From: Desulfonatronum sp. SC1 | GTDB lineage: Bacteria > Desulfobacterota > Desulfovibrionia > Desulfovibrionales > Desulfonatronaceae | Direction of reading: 5' to 3' | DNA length: 64,000 nucleotides | NCBI RefSeq assembly: GCF_003046795.1 | Contig: NZ_PZKN01000001.1 | Span: 1-64,000, forward strand | In this document: in pieces, positions 46,841 through 57,960 of the stretch | Layout of the letters: the number at the start of each line of letters is the position of its first letter | Numbering within the stretch: the stretch's first letter is position 1 | Position numbers and translations under genes: made by a program | Notes under the pieces: generated by a model | What the model was told of the DNA's origin: nothing | Seen by the model: only the letters and a program-made list of their open reading frames with translations | Database searches by the model: none

Positions 46841-48046
46841 TCAGAAATCAGACCGTCTGTTCTTCGGGATGGACGGACGTTGTGCTTGCTGAAGGCCATT
46901 CACCCCGGCGTCCTCCATCAAGGCCGAAAACGCCCGCATTTCCCGATCCACGGTCAGCCCGGCCACGCTTTCGGCCACCTCTCCGGGTCGGCGGGTCGCG
47001 GTGCGCAGCCAGTGTACCGCGTCGGCAAAGTCGTTCCCTAAGCATTTTTTGAGCACGTAGCCGGTCCGTCCGTGGGCGATCACTTCAGCGGCGCCGTTGT
47101 TGGCGGTGGTGATCACCGGACAGTCACAGGCCATGGCTTCCAGACAGGCGTTGGCAAAAGGGTCGTAGAGCGTGGGCAGAACCAGGACGTCCGCGGCTTG
47201 ATATAATCGGGTCAGTTCCGAACGGAAGCCTAAAAAATGTACCTGGGAGTCGAGATTCCATTTTCGAAGCAGTGATCGGTACCGTTCAGGTCGACCCTTG
47301 CCCACCACCAGCAGCACACCCCGTGGTTTATTAGGCATAACGGCTTGATTGTAGGCGGCCAGAAGCTCCAGAGCCTGGGCCAGTCCCTTGCGTTGCCAGC
47401 CGCTGCCCACGAAAAGGAACAGGCGGCATGGCTCCAGCTGACTCGGGAGGTTCAATTCCGGCAGGTCAATAGCTCGGGCCGACTGCTTGGTCGGGTCGGG
47501 GTTCGGAAAGAAAAGTCGCGGATCAAAGCCGTTGAGCACCACCCGCAGCTTGTGAGCGGCCTGGGGATAGGTCCGCTCCATCTCCCGGCGGACCATTTCA
47601 GAGTTTGTGACCACCAGGCGGGCGGAGGCGACGGTTTTGGCTTCCAGGCGGGGGTAGAGCCAGTGCAGGGGATTGGTCATCCACAACGGGGAGCTGCCAA
47701 AACGCAGCGAGCGCCAGCGCAGATGCACCCCGTCTCCGGCTCGGTAAACGTGACACTTGGGCCCTCGCTCCAGATTGAGAATCACGCCGGGCTGGTCGGC
47801 CAGGGCCGCGTCCACGTCGGCCGCGAAGCGCAGGGCTCGCCACCAGCCCGGCCCCTTGCCGCCGGACAACTTCCGGCCCGCGATGCGGGTTCCGGCGGCC
47901 AACCGGTGAACCTCCCAGGACGCGGACAAATGCTCCACCAGCCGCGCGGCCGCGGTTTCAGCCCCGCCGCCCGTGGATTGACGGCGGACCACGTAGACCG
48001 TCGGTCGACCTGAGTCGGAAGTGGGAATGGGGGGCAAATCAGGCAT
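46841..48046 (-). CDS. GT4-family glycosyltransferase (LPS core type)
   Basis: 401 residues, GT-B fold. Features: VVRRQSTGGGAETAAARLVEHL at the N-terminus, NSEMVRREMERTYP, VVLNGFDPRLFFP at the domain junction, LFLFVGSGWQRKGLAQALE, and the donor site PTLYDPFANACLEAMACDCPVI with the ExxxxxxxE motif. WaaG-like LPS core enzymes share this pattern (FVGSGWxRKG). It lies last in the pyrG-kdsA-kdsC-heptosyltransferase run, consistent with core assembly. The acceptor is not determined. Confidence 0.85.
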   Translation of the reverse strand: MPDLPPIPTSDSGRPTVYVVRRQSTGGGAETAAARLVEHLSASWEVHRLAAGTRIAGRKLSGGKGPGWWRALRFAADVDAALADQPGVILNLERGPKCHVYRAGDGVHLRWRSLRFGSSPLWMTNPLHWLYPRLEAKTVASARLVVTNSEMVRREMERTYPQAAHKLRVVLNGFDPRLFFPNPDPTKQSARAIDLPELNLPSQLEPCRLFLFVGSGWQRKGLAQALELLAAYNQAVMPNKPRGVLLVVGKGRPERYRSLLRKWNLDSQVHFLGFRSELTRLYQAADVLVLPTLYDPFANACLEAMACDCPVITTANNGAAEVIAHGRTGYVLKKCLGNDFADAVHWLRTATRRPGEVAESVAGLTVDREMRAFSALMEDAGVNGLQQAQRPSIPKNRRSDF

Positions 48047-48072
48047 ATAGGGAGTCAGGAGGCATCAAAATG

Positions 48073-48120
48073 GTGGGACAGGCATCTTGCCTGTCCGCGC
48101 AGGCAGGATGCCCGCGCCAC
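48073..48120. repeat. GACAGGCATCTTGCCTGTC-type hairpin repeat
   Basis: Two ~21-base arms (GTGGGACAGGCATCTTGCCTG and the complement of GTGGCGCGGGCATCCTGCCTG) face each other over a TCCGCG loop. It lies between two LPS genes. This repeat type is scattered in many bacterial genomes and can form a strong mRNA stem. Confidence 0.6.
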
Positions 48121-48141
48121 AAGTCAGCAACAGCCATATCC

Positions 48142-49200
48142 CTAACGCTCCCCGGCTTTCACGGGCCGTCCCGTATCCAGATCCGGGATTAGTTCGGCCA
48201 ACCGGTCCAGAACACGATCCGGAGTCAGCTTGCGCAGGCAGTTCAGGTGACCCTCCGGACACTGGCGTTGAAAACAGGGACTGCACTTCAGGCCCATGGA
48301 CACGACGCGCGAGGTTGGGCTGAGCGGCGGGGTGAAGCCGGGGTCCGAGGAGCCGTAAATCGCCGCAAGGGGACGATTTAGGGCCGCGGCCACGTGCATC
48401 AGACCGGAATCGTTGCTGACCACGGCCCGGGCCAGGGAAATCAGGTCCACGGCCTGGGCCAGGGAAGTTCGCCCGGCCAGGTTCACGGCCGCCGGGCCGA
48501 TCAGTTCGCACACGGTTTGGGCCGTTTCATCGTCCCTGGCTGATCCCATCACCCAGACCTTCCAGCCCCATCCGGCCAGGACCCTGCCTACTTCGGCGAA
48601 ATGCTCGGCCGGCCAGCGCTTGGCCGGGCCGTACTCCGCTCCGGGGCAGAGGATCAGGATGTCGCGGCCGACGTCCAAGTTCAATTCGGTCAGAGCGTTT
48701 TGCACGTTCGCGGCATGGACTTCGAGACGCGGAGCGGGCACGTCGGGCGGGTGGCTCGCATCCTTGGGCAGCCCCAGAGCCACGAATCGTTGGACGGTCA
48801 TGGGCAGGCGGTGCTTGTCCAGTTTACGCGGATCGTTCAGCAGGCCGTACCGGCATTCGCCGAGATACCCGGCGCGCCGAGGAATCCGAGCCAGGAACGG
48901 CACCAAGGCCGATTTCAGGGAGTTGGGCAAAACCATGGCCTGGTCATAGCTTCCGTGCAGGCGGCGGGCCAGGGTCAGGCGCTCCCAAAGACCCAGTCGT
49001 CCGTGCCCGGCGGATATGGTCACGGCCCGTCGCACTCCGGGCATTCGCGCCACCAGAGCCGCGCTCCAGGCCGGGGCCAGGACGTCCACTTCCGCGCCCG
49101 GGAACCGGCGGATCAGCACCTGGACCAGGCTCTGAGCCATGACCATGTCTCCGACCCAAGAAGGGCCGACCAGCAGAATTCTTGAAGGGCTCAAACCCAT
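48142..49200 (-). CDS. waaF: ADP-heptose:LPS heptosyltransferase II
   Basis: Adds L-glycero-D-manno-heptose to the LPS inner core. 352 residues, GT9. N-terminal RILLVGPSWVGDMVMAQSL, then LPNSLKSALVPFLARIPRRAGY, CPGAEYGPAKRWPAEHFAEV, and the donor loop VSNDSGLMHVAAALNRPLAAIYGSSDP with CSPCFQRQCPEGHLNC near the end are all WaaF-like. ATG 49200 is chosen because the longer frame to 49410 merely translates a TCGGAGTCGG repeat. No strong Shine-Dalgarno is visible. Confidence 0.93.
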   Translation of the reverse strand: MGLSPSRILLVGPSWVGDMVMAQSLVQVLIRRFPGAEVDVLAPAWSAALVARMPGVRRAVTISAGHGRLGLWERLTLARRLHGSYDQAMVLPNSLKSALVPFLARIPRRAGYLGECRYGLLNDPRKLDKHRLPMTVQRFVALGLPKDASHPPDVPAPRLEVHAANVQNALTELNLDVGRDILILCPGAEYGPAKRWPAEHFAEVGRVLAGWGWKVWVMGSARDDETAQTVCELIGPAAVNLAGRTSLAQAVDLISLARAVVSNDSGLMHVAAALNRPLAAIYGSSDPGFTPPLSPTSRVVSMGLKCSPCFQRQCPEGHLNCLRKLTPDRVLDRLAELIPDLDTGRPVKAGER

Positions 49201-49210
49201 GTGAACAGCA

Positions 49211-49380
49211 TTGCGTAATTCGCTAAAGAAAATGCAGTTATCGGAGTCGGAGTCGGAGTCGGGGTCGGAATCGGCATCGGAATCGATGATGCTTGAATGC
49301 GCATGGCCTGACTTCGACCCTGACAGTGAAGCGCCGATTCCGATAGCGACGCCGATAGAGAATCGCTGAATGAGAAATGA
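49211..49380 (-). repeat. TCGGAATCGG-rich dispersed element, copy A
   Basis: About 170 bases between the heptosyltransferase and kdsC. In the minus-strand direction it starts CAGCGATTCTCTATCGGCGT, continues through TCGGAATCGGCGCTTC and ends in runs of GATTCCGA/GACTCCGA units and GATAACTGCATTTTCTTT. The two halves are partly self-complementary. Copy B at 61344-61500 is on the other strand. No coding signal of its own. Confidence 0.75.
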
Positions 49381-49382
49381 TA

Positions 49383-49910
49383 TTATTCGTCGTTCAGCCA
49401 CTGCCGCCACAGTGGCTCGTGCGCGCCCTGGGCCGTGAGGATGAACCGGATGGCTTCGCGCGCCGCGCCGTGGCCCCCGACGGCCTGGCTGGTCCAGACG
49501 GCCAGCTCCTTGATCTCCGGCTGGGCATTGGCCACGGCCATGGGCAGGCCGACCATGCGCAGGGGAGCCGCGTCCACCCAGTCGTCGCCGAGGTAGGCCA
49601 GTTGGGAAAGATCAAGCTCCCTGCTCCGGCAGATCTCCCGGATGATCGGGGCTTTTTTGACTTGGCCGGGGTGGTATTCGGTGATGCCCAGTTCCTTGGC
49701 CCTGGCCGCCACGGCCGGGGAATCCAGGCCGGTGATGATGGCAAACTCCAGCCCAGTAGACTGAGCCATCTTGATTCCCAACCCGTCCTGGACGTTGAAG
49801 CGCTTGCTGACCCGTCCCTGGGCGTCGAAATACAGCCCGCCGTCCGTGAGCACCCCGTCCACGTCCAGGATCAGCAGCCGAATCCGTCGGGCACGTTCTT
49901 CAGCATTCAT
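49383..49910 (-). CDS. kdsC: 3-deoxy-D-manno-octulosonate 8-phosphate phosphatase
   Basis: HAD phosphatase producing free Kdo. 175 residues. Motif [18 protein letters not shown], motif II in FAIITG, KdsC-specific [12 protein letters not shown] and motif [13 protein letters not shown] are present; no cap domain, so it should tetramerise. GGAGG precedes ATG 49910, which lies within the last codons of kdsA (11-base overlap). Confidence 0.95.
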   Translation of the reverse strand: MNAEERARRIRLLILDVDGVLTDGGLYFDAQGRVSKRFNVQDGLGIKMAQSTGLEFAIITGLDSPAVAARAKELGITEYHPGQVKKAPIIREICRSRELDLSQLAYLGDDWVDAAPLRMVGLPMAVANAQPEIKELAVWTSQAVGGHGAAREAIRFILTAQGAHEPLWRQWLNDE

Positions 49911-50715
49911 GGCCGAGCCTCCAGATCCGCAGCAAGTCGCCCAACAGCGCGGGCAGCTTGTCCAAAGGCCAACTGTTGGGCCCGTCGCACAGGGCCTGGT
50001 CAGGCCGGGGGTGGACCTCCAGGAACAGGCCGTTGCACCCAGCGGCCACGGCGGCCCGGGCCAGGACCGGGACGAACTCCCGTTGCCCGTCCGAGGCGTG
50101 CCCCTTGCCGCCGGGAAGCTGCACCGAGTGGGTGGCGTCGAAGATTACCGGGTGTCCGGATTCGGCCAGCAGTGGAATCGAACGAAAATCCACCACCAGG
50201 TTATTATATCCAAAGCTGTTGCCCCGTTCGGTCAGCCAGATCAGGGAATTGCCCGTGGAGCGCACCTTGGCCACGGCGGGCAGCAGATCCCAGGGGGCCA
50301 CGAACTGGCCCTTCTTGATGTTCACGATCCGCCCGGTTTCCCCGGCGGCCAGCAGCAGATCGGTCTGGCGGCAGAGGAAGGCGGGAATCTGGATCACGTC
50401 CGCCACTTGGGCCACGATGGCCGCCTGCCTGGGCTCGTGGATGTCCGTGACCACGGGCAGGCCGGTTCGCTCCTTGATCTCGGCCAGCCACTCCAGGCCC
50501 CGCTCCAGGCCCGGACCGCGGAAGGATTCCAGGGAGCTGCGGTTGGCCTTGTCAAAGGAACTCTTGAATATCACGGGGATCTGTTCGCGCTCGGCCGTGG
50601 CCGCCAGAGACTCCCCGACTTCCAGGGCCAGTTCCAGGCTTTCCAGCACGCATGGCCCGGCGATGAGAAACGGGCCTGACCGGGAACGTTCATACAGTTG
50701 TTTTGGGTCGATCAT
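49900..50715 (-). CDS. kdsA: 3-deoxy-8-phosphooctulonate synthase
   Basis: Condenses PEP with arabinose 5-phosphate to Kdo 8-phosphate. 271 residues. [62 protein letters not shown] and [10 protein letters not shown] are standard. ATG 50715 is used; the extra 17 upstream codons run into the pyrG end. It sits between pyrG and kdsC in an operon-like run. Confidence 0.97.
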   Translation of the reverse strand: MIDPKQLYERSRSGPFLIAGPCVLESLELALEVGESLAATAEREQIPVIFKSSFDKANRSSLESFRGPGLERGLEWLAEIKERTGLPVVTDIHEPRQAAIVAQVADVIQIPAFLCRQTDLLLAAGETGRIVNIKKGQFVAPWDLLPAVAKVRSTGNSLIWLTERGNSFGYNNLVVDFRSIPLLAESGHPVIFDATHSVQLPGGKGHASDGQREFVPVLARAAVAAGCNGLFLEVHPRPDQALCDGPNSWPLDKLPALLGDLLRIWRLGHEC

Positions 50716-50728
50716 GGGATATCCGTTC

Positions 50729-52480
<1,752 letters not shown>

Positions 52481-52495
52481 CTACCGAGGTCATGG

Positions 52496-52524
52496 TTGAC
52501 GAACGCGGCGCTTGCCTCTATGCC
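52496..52524 (+). promoter_or_regulatory. Probable purQ promoter
   Basis: TTGACG, 17-base spacer, TATGCC, ~65 bases before the purQ-like ATG in the divergent pyrG/purQ region (216 bases). Confidence 0.5.
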
Positions 52525-52588
52525 CTCAGATTTACGACAGTTGTGGATTCAAAGTCAGCTTGTTTTTCTTTTTTGGGAGGCCTTGTTC

Positions 52589-53404
52589 ATGAGCAAAGTC
52601 AATGTGCTGGTGCTCGCGGGATATGGGACCAACTGCCAGCGTGAAACCGCCCATGCGGCCACACTGGCCGGCGCGGACCGGGTCGTGGTGGCGCATTTTT
52701 CCGAACTGCTCGCCGGAGACGTGCGGCTGGGCGATTTTAATTTTCTGATCTTTCCCGGAGGCTTTCTGGACGGCGATGACCTGGGGGCGGCCCAAGCCGC
52801 GGCCTTGCGCTGGCGCTACGCCAAAACAGCCTCCGGTGCGTCCCTGGTGGACGAGTTGAAGCGCTTTTTCGACGTCGGCGGCCTGATCCTGGGCATCTGC
52901 AACGGCTTTCAACTGCTGGTCAAGCTGGGCATGCTTCCCGGCACGGAACACGGCGCGTTGGAACGCCGAGTCAGCCTGAGCCACAACGACTCGGCCAGGT
53001 TCGAAGACCGCTGGGTTCACCTACGAACCAACCCGAACAGCTCCTGCGTGTTCACCTCCGGACTGGACCGGTTGTACCTGCCGGTTCGCCACGGTGAGGG
53101 CAAGCTCGTTCCCAAGGATGACCCGACCCTGGAGGCCCTGGAGCGCGACGGCCTCGTGGCCCTGCGCTACGTTGACCCCGAAACCGGCAAGCCGACCATG
53201 GAGTACCCCTATAACCCCAACGGATCACCCGGAGGCATCGCCGGACTGACCGACCCCACGGGACGCATTCTCGGCCTGATGCCCCATCCCGAAGCCTACA
53301 ACCATCCGACCAACCATCCATCCTGGACCCGTGGAGATCAAGCCCCTCTGGGCGTCACGCTCCTGACCAACGGCGTGGCCTTTCTGCGTGCGCGAAAACA
53401 GTGA
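52589..53404 (+). CDS. purQ: Phosphoribosylformylglycinamidine synthase glutaminase subunit (PurQ)
   Basis: Glutaminase that supplies ammonia for FGAM synthesis. 271 residues. NVLVLAGYGTNCQRETAHA, FLIFPGGFLDGDD, LILGICNGFQLLVKLGML (nucleophile Cys) and GLMPHPEAYNHPTNHP (catalytic His, Glu) are intact. ATG 52589 has GGGAGG eight bases before it, replacing a longer frame that opens at 52400. It is longer than the small ~230-residue PurQ of PurSQL systems. No purL or purS is nearby. Confidence 0.92.
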   Translation: MSKVNVLVLAGYGTNCQRETAHAATLAGADRVVVAHFSELLAGDVRLGDFNFLIFPGGFLDGDDLGAAQAAALRWRYAKTASGASLVDELKRFFDVGGLILGICNGFQLLVKLGMLPGTEHGALERRVSLSHNDSARFEDRWVHLRTNPNSSCVFTSGLDRLYLPVRHGEGKLVPKDDPTLEALERDGLVALRYVDPETGKPTMEYPYNPNGSPGGIAGLTDPTGRILGLMPHPEAYNHPTNHPSWTRGDQAPLGVTLLTNGVAFLRARKQ

Positions 53405-53422
53405 ATCGCGACACGGGCATTC

Positions 53423-53451
53423 TTGACAGCCATGAAGCCATCTCGTACAGC
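53423..53451 (+). promoter_or_regulatory. Candidate promoter for tadA
   Basis: A perfect TTGACA, 17-base spacer, then a weak TACAGC, ~88 bases before tadA and just after the purQ stop. Confidence 0.4.
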
Positions 53452-53538
53452 TTCCTACTTGCTCTTTGAGAGCGACACGAAAGTCCTGAGCAGTGACGTC
53501 GCAAGGGTTCTCCGGCCCGAAATGCAGGAGAACCGTCC

Positions 53539-54066
53539 ATGACTCGCGGTGGCAAGTACCCTTGGCAGGACCCCATGCGGCTGGCCCTGACCGAAGCCCA
53601 GGCCGCTCGGGACCGCGGAGAAGTGCCGGTGGGTGCGGTGGTTCTGGATTTGGCCGGAACGCTGCTGGCTGCGGCGCACAACATGACCCTGACGGGCCAA
53701 GACCCTGCTGGGCACGCTGAAATTTTGGCCCTGCGCGAAGCCGCGATCAAGGTCGGAAACCACCGCCTGGCCGATTGCGTCCTGGTCGTCACCCTGGAAC
53801 CGTGCCTGATGTGCCTTGGAGCCCTGATCCAGGCCCGCGTTGCCGGCCTGGTCTTCGGTGCCCGGGACCCCAAAGCCGGAGCCGTACTTTCACGCATCAA
53901 CATCAACGACCTGGATTGGCTGAACCATCGTTTCTGGGTGATCGAAGGCGTCTTGGCCGAGGAAAGCAGCAATCTGCTGGGCTCCTTTTTCGCCGGACGC
54001 AGAAAAAACTTACTTGCAACAACCGCCCGAAGCAAACCGTCTAGCGACGAGCCAACCGCTTTCTGA
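53539..54066 (+). CDS. tadA: tRNA adenosine(34) deaminase
   Basis: Makes inosine at the wobble position of tRNA-Arg(ACG). 175 residues, cytidine-deaminase fold. Zinc site HAEILAL plus PCLMCLGA with catalytic Glu; VPVGAVVLD and DPKAGAV also fit. Related guanine/other nucleoside deaminases cannot be fully excluded. The C-terminal ~20 residues are Lys/Ser-rich. tRNA-Ser starts 13 bases downstream and may be co-transcribed. Confidence 0.9.
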   Translation: MTRGGKYPWQDPMRLALTEAQAARDRGEVPVGAVVLDLAGTLLAAAHNMTLTGQDPAGHAEILALREAAIKVGNHRLADCVLVVTLEPCLMCLGALIQARVAGLVFGARDPKAGAVLSRININDLDWLNHRFWVIEGVLAEESSNLLGSFFAGRRKNLLATTARSKPSSDEPTAF

Positions 54067-54079
54067 TCATGCCATAACC

Positions 54080-54172
54080 GGAGAGGTACCGAAGTGGCCG
54101 TAACGGGGGCGACTCGAAATCGCCTTGTCCCTTAACCGGGGCACGTGGGTTCGAATCCCACCCTCTCCGCCA
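54080..54172 (+). tRNA. tRNA-Ser (CGA)
   Basis: A 93-nt class II tRNA with encoded CCA. Acceptor GGAGAGG pairs with CCTCTCC, discriminator G, anticodon stem GGCGA/TCGCC around loop CTCGAAA, a long variable arm, and T loop TTCGAAT. Reads UCG. Confidence 0.95.
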
Positions 54173-54204
54173 TTCTATTAATCCAAGAAAAGCCACGTTA
54201 AACT

Positions 54205-54255
54205 AAAAGGCCGCTTATCTCCTTGACTTGGAAAAGGATTTAAGCGGCTTTTTTT
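54205..54255 (+). terminator. Intrinsic terminator after tRNA-Ser
   Basis: An 8-bp core stem GCCGCTTA / TAAGCGGC, extended by imperfect TCTCCTT/AAGGATT pairing, and followed by seven T residues. It ends the tadA/tRNA-Ser transcript. Confidence 0.8.
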
Positions 54256-54911
54256 GTCTAAAATGCCATAAAATAGCGAATTTCTTAGAAAACTTAGCTT
54301 TCTTGGCCTTGTCAAGGTTTACGAAAGCCGGCAGCTTGCCCTGCAATTAGGAGACTCGAGTATTCGTTTCTGATAAGATTATGTATCCAATCCCATGAAA
54401 GAGCCCCTTAGATCAATGCGGAAAGCTGGGAATCCGTCATGCGCAAGCGCCCATGTCCATGATACACGGCCTTTTCTTCTCCGAGTCCGAGACAAGGCGG
54501 AAATCTCCTCCGGTCCAGAGGCAGAACTAATTTGTCTCATCGAAGCTCACCAGCCTCAATATCTTCGTGTGTTTGGCTCACAACATAGTTGCCTTGAATC
54601 CAAAGAGGGTTGTTGGTGACTTTTGATCCGTTGGTTGATATTTATTAAGTCGAAAAAAAGCATGTTTGTTGGTAGCTATTCAGCAAAATCGTTTAAGGAG
54701 ATTGGGATAGCGGTAACGCGCCGGCTTTCGTCGGCATGACTGCCTAGAAAAAAGTATATTCCGATAAGTCCTTCCGGCGAAAGCCGGACTCCAGTGCTGA
54801 CGAATGATCCAATACCGTATGCGCTAAGTAATTTCCACTTCAGTTCAGTGGCGTCTCAGGAAGTGATGACATTGAATTCCAAACCCTGAGTTTTCTTGAA
54901 GGGTAGGTTGT
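54256..54911. other. Gene-less stretch between tRNA-Ser and the HDOD gene
   Basis: 656 bases of lower GC. It contains one palindromic repeat (54715-54797) and a 74-codon open frame at 54395-54619 with no ribosome-binding site or family features. No promoter for the HDOD gene could be assigned. Confidence 0.55.
54715..54797. repeat. MITE/REP-like palindromic element, second copy
   Basis: Arms CCGGCTTTCGTCGG (followed by CATGAC) and CCGGCGAAAGCCGG (followed by ACTCCAG) are complementary with one mismatch across a ~35-base AT-rich middle. Same family as 39582-39673 but more diverged at the ends. Confidence 0.5.
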
Positions 54912-56150
54912 ATGGGGCTGGTTAAGGTGGATGATTTCAAACCGGGCATGGTTTTAGCCGCTGATTTGAAATCTTCGCAAGGAAGAATGCTGTTGCCCGA
55001 GGGGATTCAACTCACTGAGCAGCATATCAAAACTTGCAAGATATGGGGGGTCGTCGAGGGCGATATATTGGGGGAGGGCAACCAGGATGCCGAGGCGCCG
55101 CCTCCGGTTCTGAACCCCGAGGACTTGGAAAAAGCCCGTTGCACGGCCCAAGTTAAATTTTGCCTGACTGATGTGCGCCATCCAATGGTACGAGAGGCGG
55201 TCAAGCTGTACATCCTGCGCAAGGCTCAAGCCTTGGCTCTCAATGCAGACGATGCTTCCGAGGTGCTGAACTTGTCTGATTCCGGCCCCTCTGAGCAGGT
55301 ATTGTCCGGCCGTGAGAAGGTGGAGGACATTGTTCAACAGGAACTCGAACTGGCCTCGCACCCAGACATTTTACGTCACATTTTACAGGCTTCCAGTGAT
55401 CCACTGGCTTCCGCAGCCTACGTCGCGGAAGTGGTCGGCAAGGACGTGGCCCTCTCGGCCAAGCTCCTCAAGGTCGTGAACACTCCGTATTACGGATTTC
55501 CGCAAAAAGTCGACACTATTTCCCGGGCCATCGTGCTTTTAGGCCAAGAGAAAGTCGCGGGCCTGGCCTTGGGCATCTCCGTGATCAATATGTTCCAGGG
55601 GGCGCAAGGCGAAATGTTGGACATGGTCGGCTTTTGGAAGCATTCCGTGGCTTGCGGCATTGTTGGCATGGTTTTGGCCGCGCATTGCAACGAGCAGGAT
55701 AAGGAGCATTTTTTCGTGGCCGGTTTGCTCCATGATGTCGGACGATTGATCATGCTCAAAAACCGAGTGCAGGCGGTTCAGTCCATATTCTCCGAATCCC
55801 GCGGCCTGAAGGTGGCCTTGCATGATCTGGAAAAAGCGCGCTGGGGCTTTGATCATGCAAGCCTAGCCGAGTTGGTCCTGGAGAAATGGCAGTTGCCGGA
55901 TAATCTGCTGCTGGCCGTGAGATACCATCACTCTCCTGGTGCTTGCGGATATGCCCGAGATGCGGTCATGGTCCATGTCGCTGATTTTTTAGCCCACTCT
56001 TTGGCTCTGGGCGATAGCGGCGCAACCTTGGTTCCGCCTCTGGACAACCACGCTTGGGAAAGTTTGGGATTATCCAAGAACGTGCTGCCGGTGCTGGCTC
56101 GCCAAGTCGATGCCCAGGTTGGACACATCATGCGAATTTTTTTCGGATAA
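54912..56150 (+). CDS. HDOD-domain signalling protein
   Basis: 412 residues. A short N-terminal segment (VDDFKPGMVLAADLK, as in many HD-GYP/HDOD proteins) is followed by a HDOD domain (~140-340): VAEVVGKDVALSAKLLKVVNTPYYG, ISRAIVLLGQEKVAGLALG, VAGLLHDVGRLIM. HDOD proteins lack dependable HD phosphohydrolase activity and usually act as scaffolds in signalling; here the LHDVGRL histidine-aspartate pair is kept. It starts at ATG 54912 with GAAGGGTAGG upstream, and a hybrid kinase follows 7 bases after its stop. Confidence 0.88.
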   Translation: MGLVKVDDFKPGMVLAADLKSSQGRMLLPEGIQLTEQHIKTCKIWGVVEGDILGEGNQDAEAPPPVLNPEDLEKARCTAQVKFCLTDVRHPMVREAVKLYILRKAQALALNADDASEVLNLSDSGPSEQVLSGREKVEDIVQQELELASHPDILRHILQASSDPLASAAYVAEVVGKDVALSAKLLKVVNTPYYGFPQKVDTISRAIVLLGQEKVAGLALGISVINMFQGAQGEMLDMVGFWKHSVACGIVGMVLAAHCNEQDKEHFFVAGLLHDVGRLIMLKNRVQAVQSIFSESRGLKVALHDLEKARWGFDHASLAELVLEKWQLPDNLLLAVRYHHSPGACGYARDAVMVHVADFLAHSLALGDSGATLVPPLDNHAWESLGLSKNVLPVLARQVDAQVGHIMRIFFG

Positions 56151-56157
56151 CAGACCA

Positions 56158-57933
56158 ATGCCTCCCCCTGTGGATTTTTCTGATTCGTGCATCCGTCGCG
56201 TGTCGTATCTGGAAGAGGTCAACCGGGCATCCCTCCAGGCGCTTCAACTGGTGTTGGAAATGGGCAGGCAAGGTACCAGTCTGAATCGCATTGATAATCC
56301 GCGGACGATCCTTGCGGAGTTTCATGACAAGATCCATCAGTTGATCCCGTGGAAAGCCGCCGCATTCTACCTGATGGATGAGCAGACCTCGGTCCTGAAC
56401 ATGGCCCTGTGCAGGCCGATGGAATCCGCGCCTCATCTCAGTGCTGTTTTCGACCTTCTTGTTGAAGATCGGACCATGTCCCTGGCTTTGCATGACGAGA
56501 GCCATACGTTCGTCGAGGTTGACGGGTGCGAGGTGCTCATGCATGCCCTGAACACGATTACCCGGTGCCGGGGCTTTTTTTTGGGCATTCCCATGGATTC
56601 TCGAAAATCAATCCCGGACACGTCCTTGGCCATTTTTTCAATCATGATGCAGTCTGCTGCCCAAACCTTGGAAAGTTATGAGCTGTATCGGCTGATTCGC
56701 CGGGTCAACTCCGCGCTGGAGGAAAAGGTCGAACACCTTGAAGAAGAAATGGCCGACCGCATGCGGGCCGAGGCGGAACGGGAAAAGTTGCAAGGCCAAT
56801 TGCTCCAGGCCCAGAAGATGGAGTCCCTGGGCATTCTGGCCGGGGGCGTGGCCCATGACTTCAATAATTTACTGCAGATCATGGGCGGCAAAATTGAGGT
56901 TCTCCTCCATACCAATCCGGGCGGAGATTTTGAGGCAAAGCATCTGCGCACGGTGAGTAAATCCATTGATCGCGCGACGGCTCTGGTTCGGCAACTGTTG
57001 GTCTTTGGTAGCAAAACCGAGCCCCAAATGCAGCACATCGACCTCGGGCAAGAGCTGAAAGAAATCGCCGGAATGCTTGAGGGAACCATTCCTGCTTCGA
57101 TTCGTGTTGAACTGGGCATACAGAACGACACATGGTCGGTAAGCGCCGACCCGGTGCAGATTGAGCAGATAATTCTCAACCTGACGAAAAATGCCGTGGA
57201 CGCCATGCCCGCCGGAGGCAGGTTGGCCGTTGAAACGCATAACGTGACCCTGGACGAGGAGTTCGTTCGCTCGCACATGGGCGCAAAACCCGGGAGGTAT
57301 GTGCTCTTGACGGTGGCGGACACGGGGGTCGGCATTGAGCCGGAAGTCTTACGACATGTCTTCGACCCTTTCTTTACCACCAAGGAAGTGGGCAAGGGCA
57401 CCGGCCTGGGCTTGGCCTCGGTCTACGGTATCGTCAAGGCGCATGGCGGCTACATTCAATGTGCCAGCCAGCGCGGCCAAGGAACGATTTTTTCAGTTTA
57501 TCTGCCGGTTGCGGACCAGGGGCGCGAGGCAAAATGCGACGAGCCACGCAAGGCCATCTCCAAAGGCGGCAACGAAACCATTCTGGTGGTGGACGACGAG
57601 CCGGAAATCCGGGAATTGACCCTGGAAGCCTTGGAGTCGTTCGGGTATGTCGTACAATGCGCGGCCAGCGGAGAGCAGGCCTTGGATGTGTATCAGCGCG
57701 ACGGCAAATTCATCGACCTGGTCCTGCTGGACTTGAGCATGCCGGGCATGGGCGGATGCGAATGTCTCCAGGCGCTGTTGCGCCTGGACCCCTCGGCCAA
57801 GGTGTTGATCATCAGCGGGAATGCGGCCAAATGCCAGAGCAAGGATCTCCTGTTGTCCGGAGCCAAAGGCTTTCTCGGAAAGCCGTATCACCTACGGGAC
57901 CTGGAGGCCAAAGTGAGCGAGGTTCTGGGGTGA
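56158..57933 (+). CDS. Soluble hybrid histidine kinase, partner of HDOD protein
   Basis: 591 residues, no membrane segment. GAF-like sensory region (~30-190: ILAEFHDKIHQLIPWKAAAFYLMDE), a coiled coil (~190-225), HisKA with [13 protein letters not shown] (~228), HATPase ([34 protein letters not shown]) and a receiver ([11 protein letters not shown], phospho-Asp in VLLDLSMPGMGG, Lys in FLGKPYH). ATG 56158 begins after the HDOD stop. From HisKA onward it is paralogous to the TAXI-linked kinase, with a 35-residue identical run around the G box. Confidence 0.9.
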   Translation: MPPPVDFSDSCIRRVSYLEEVNRASLQALQLVLEMGRQGTSLNRIDNPRTILAEFHDKIHQLIPWKAAAFYLMDEQTSVLNMALCRPMESAPHLSAVFDLLVEDRTMSLALHDESHTFVEVDGCEVLMHALNTITRCRGFFLGIPMDSRKSIPDTSLAIFSIMMQSAAQTLESYELYRLIRRVNSALEEKVEHLEEEMADRMRAEAEREKLQGQLLQAQKMESLGILAGGVAHDFNNLLQIMGGKIEVLLHTNPGGDFEAKHLRTVSKSIDRATALVRQLLVFGSKTEPQMQHIDLGQELKEIAGMLEGTIPASIRVELGIQNDTWSVSADPVQIEQIILNLTKNAVDAMPAGGRLAVETHNVTLDEEFVRSHMGAKPGRYVLLTVADTGVGIEPEVLRHVFDPFFTTKEVGKGTGLGLASVYGIVKAHGGYIQCASQRGQGTIFSVYLPVADQGREAKCDEPRKAISKGGNETILVVDDEPEIRELTLEALESFGYVVQCAASGEQALDVYQRDGKFIDLVLLDLSMPGMGGCECLQALLRLDPSAKVLIISGNAAKCQSKDLLLSGAKGFLGKPYHLRDLEAKVSEVLG

Positions 57934-57960
57934 TTTCGGCTGGAATGCGGCCCCCTTGGC

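Noticed and set aside
49230-49300. CRISPR-like array in the repeated TCGGAGTCGG units
   Set aside because: Units are 6 bases and contiguous without spacers; it is simple repeat DNA.
49201-49410. N-terminal extension of the heptosyltransferase with an Ser-Asp repeat
   Set aside because: The repeat coding comes from the dispersed TCGGAATCGG element; the conserved heptosyltransferase start is at 49200.
54395-54619. 74-codon open frame after tRNA-Ser
   Set aside because: No ribosome-binding site, no recognisable domain and repeat-like neighbouring DNA; not enough to call a gene.
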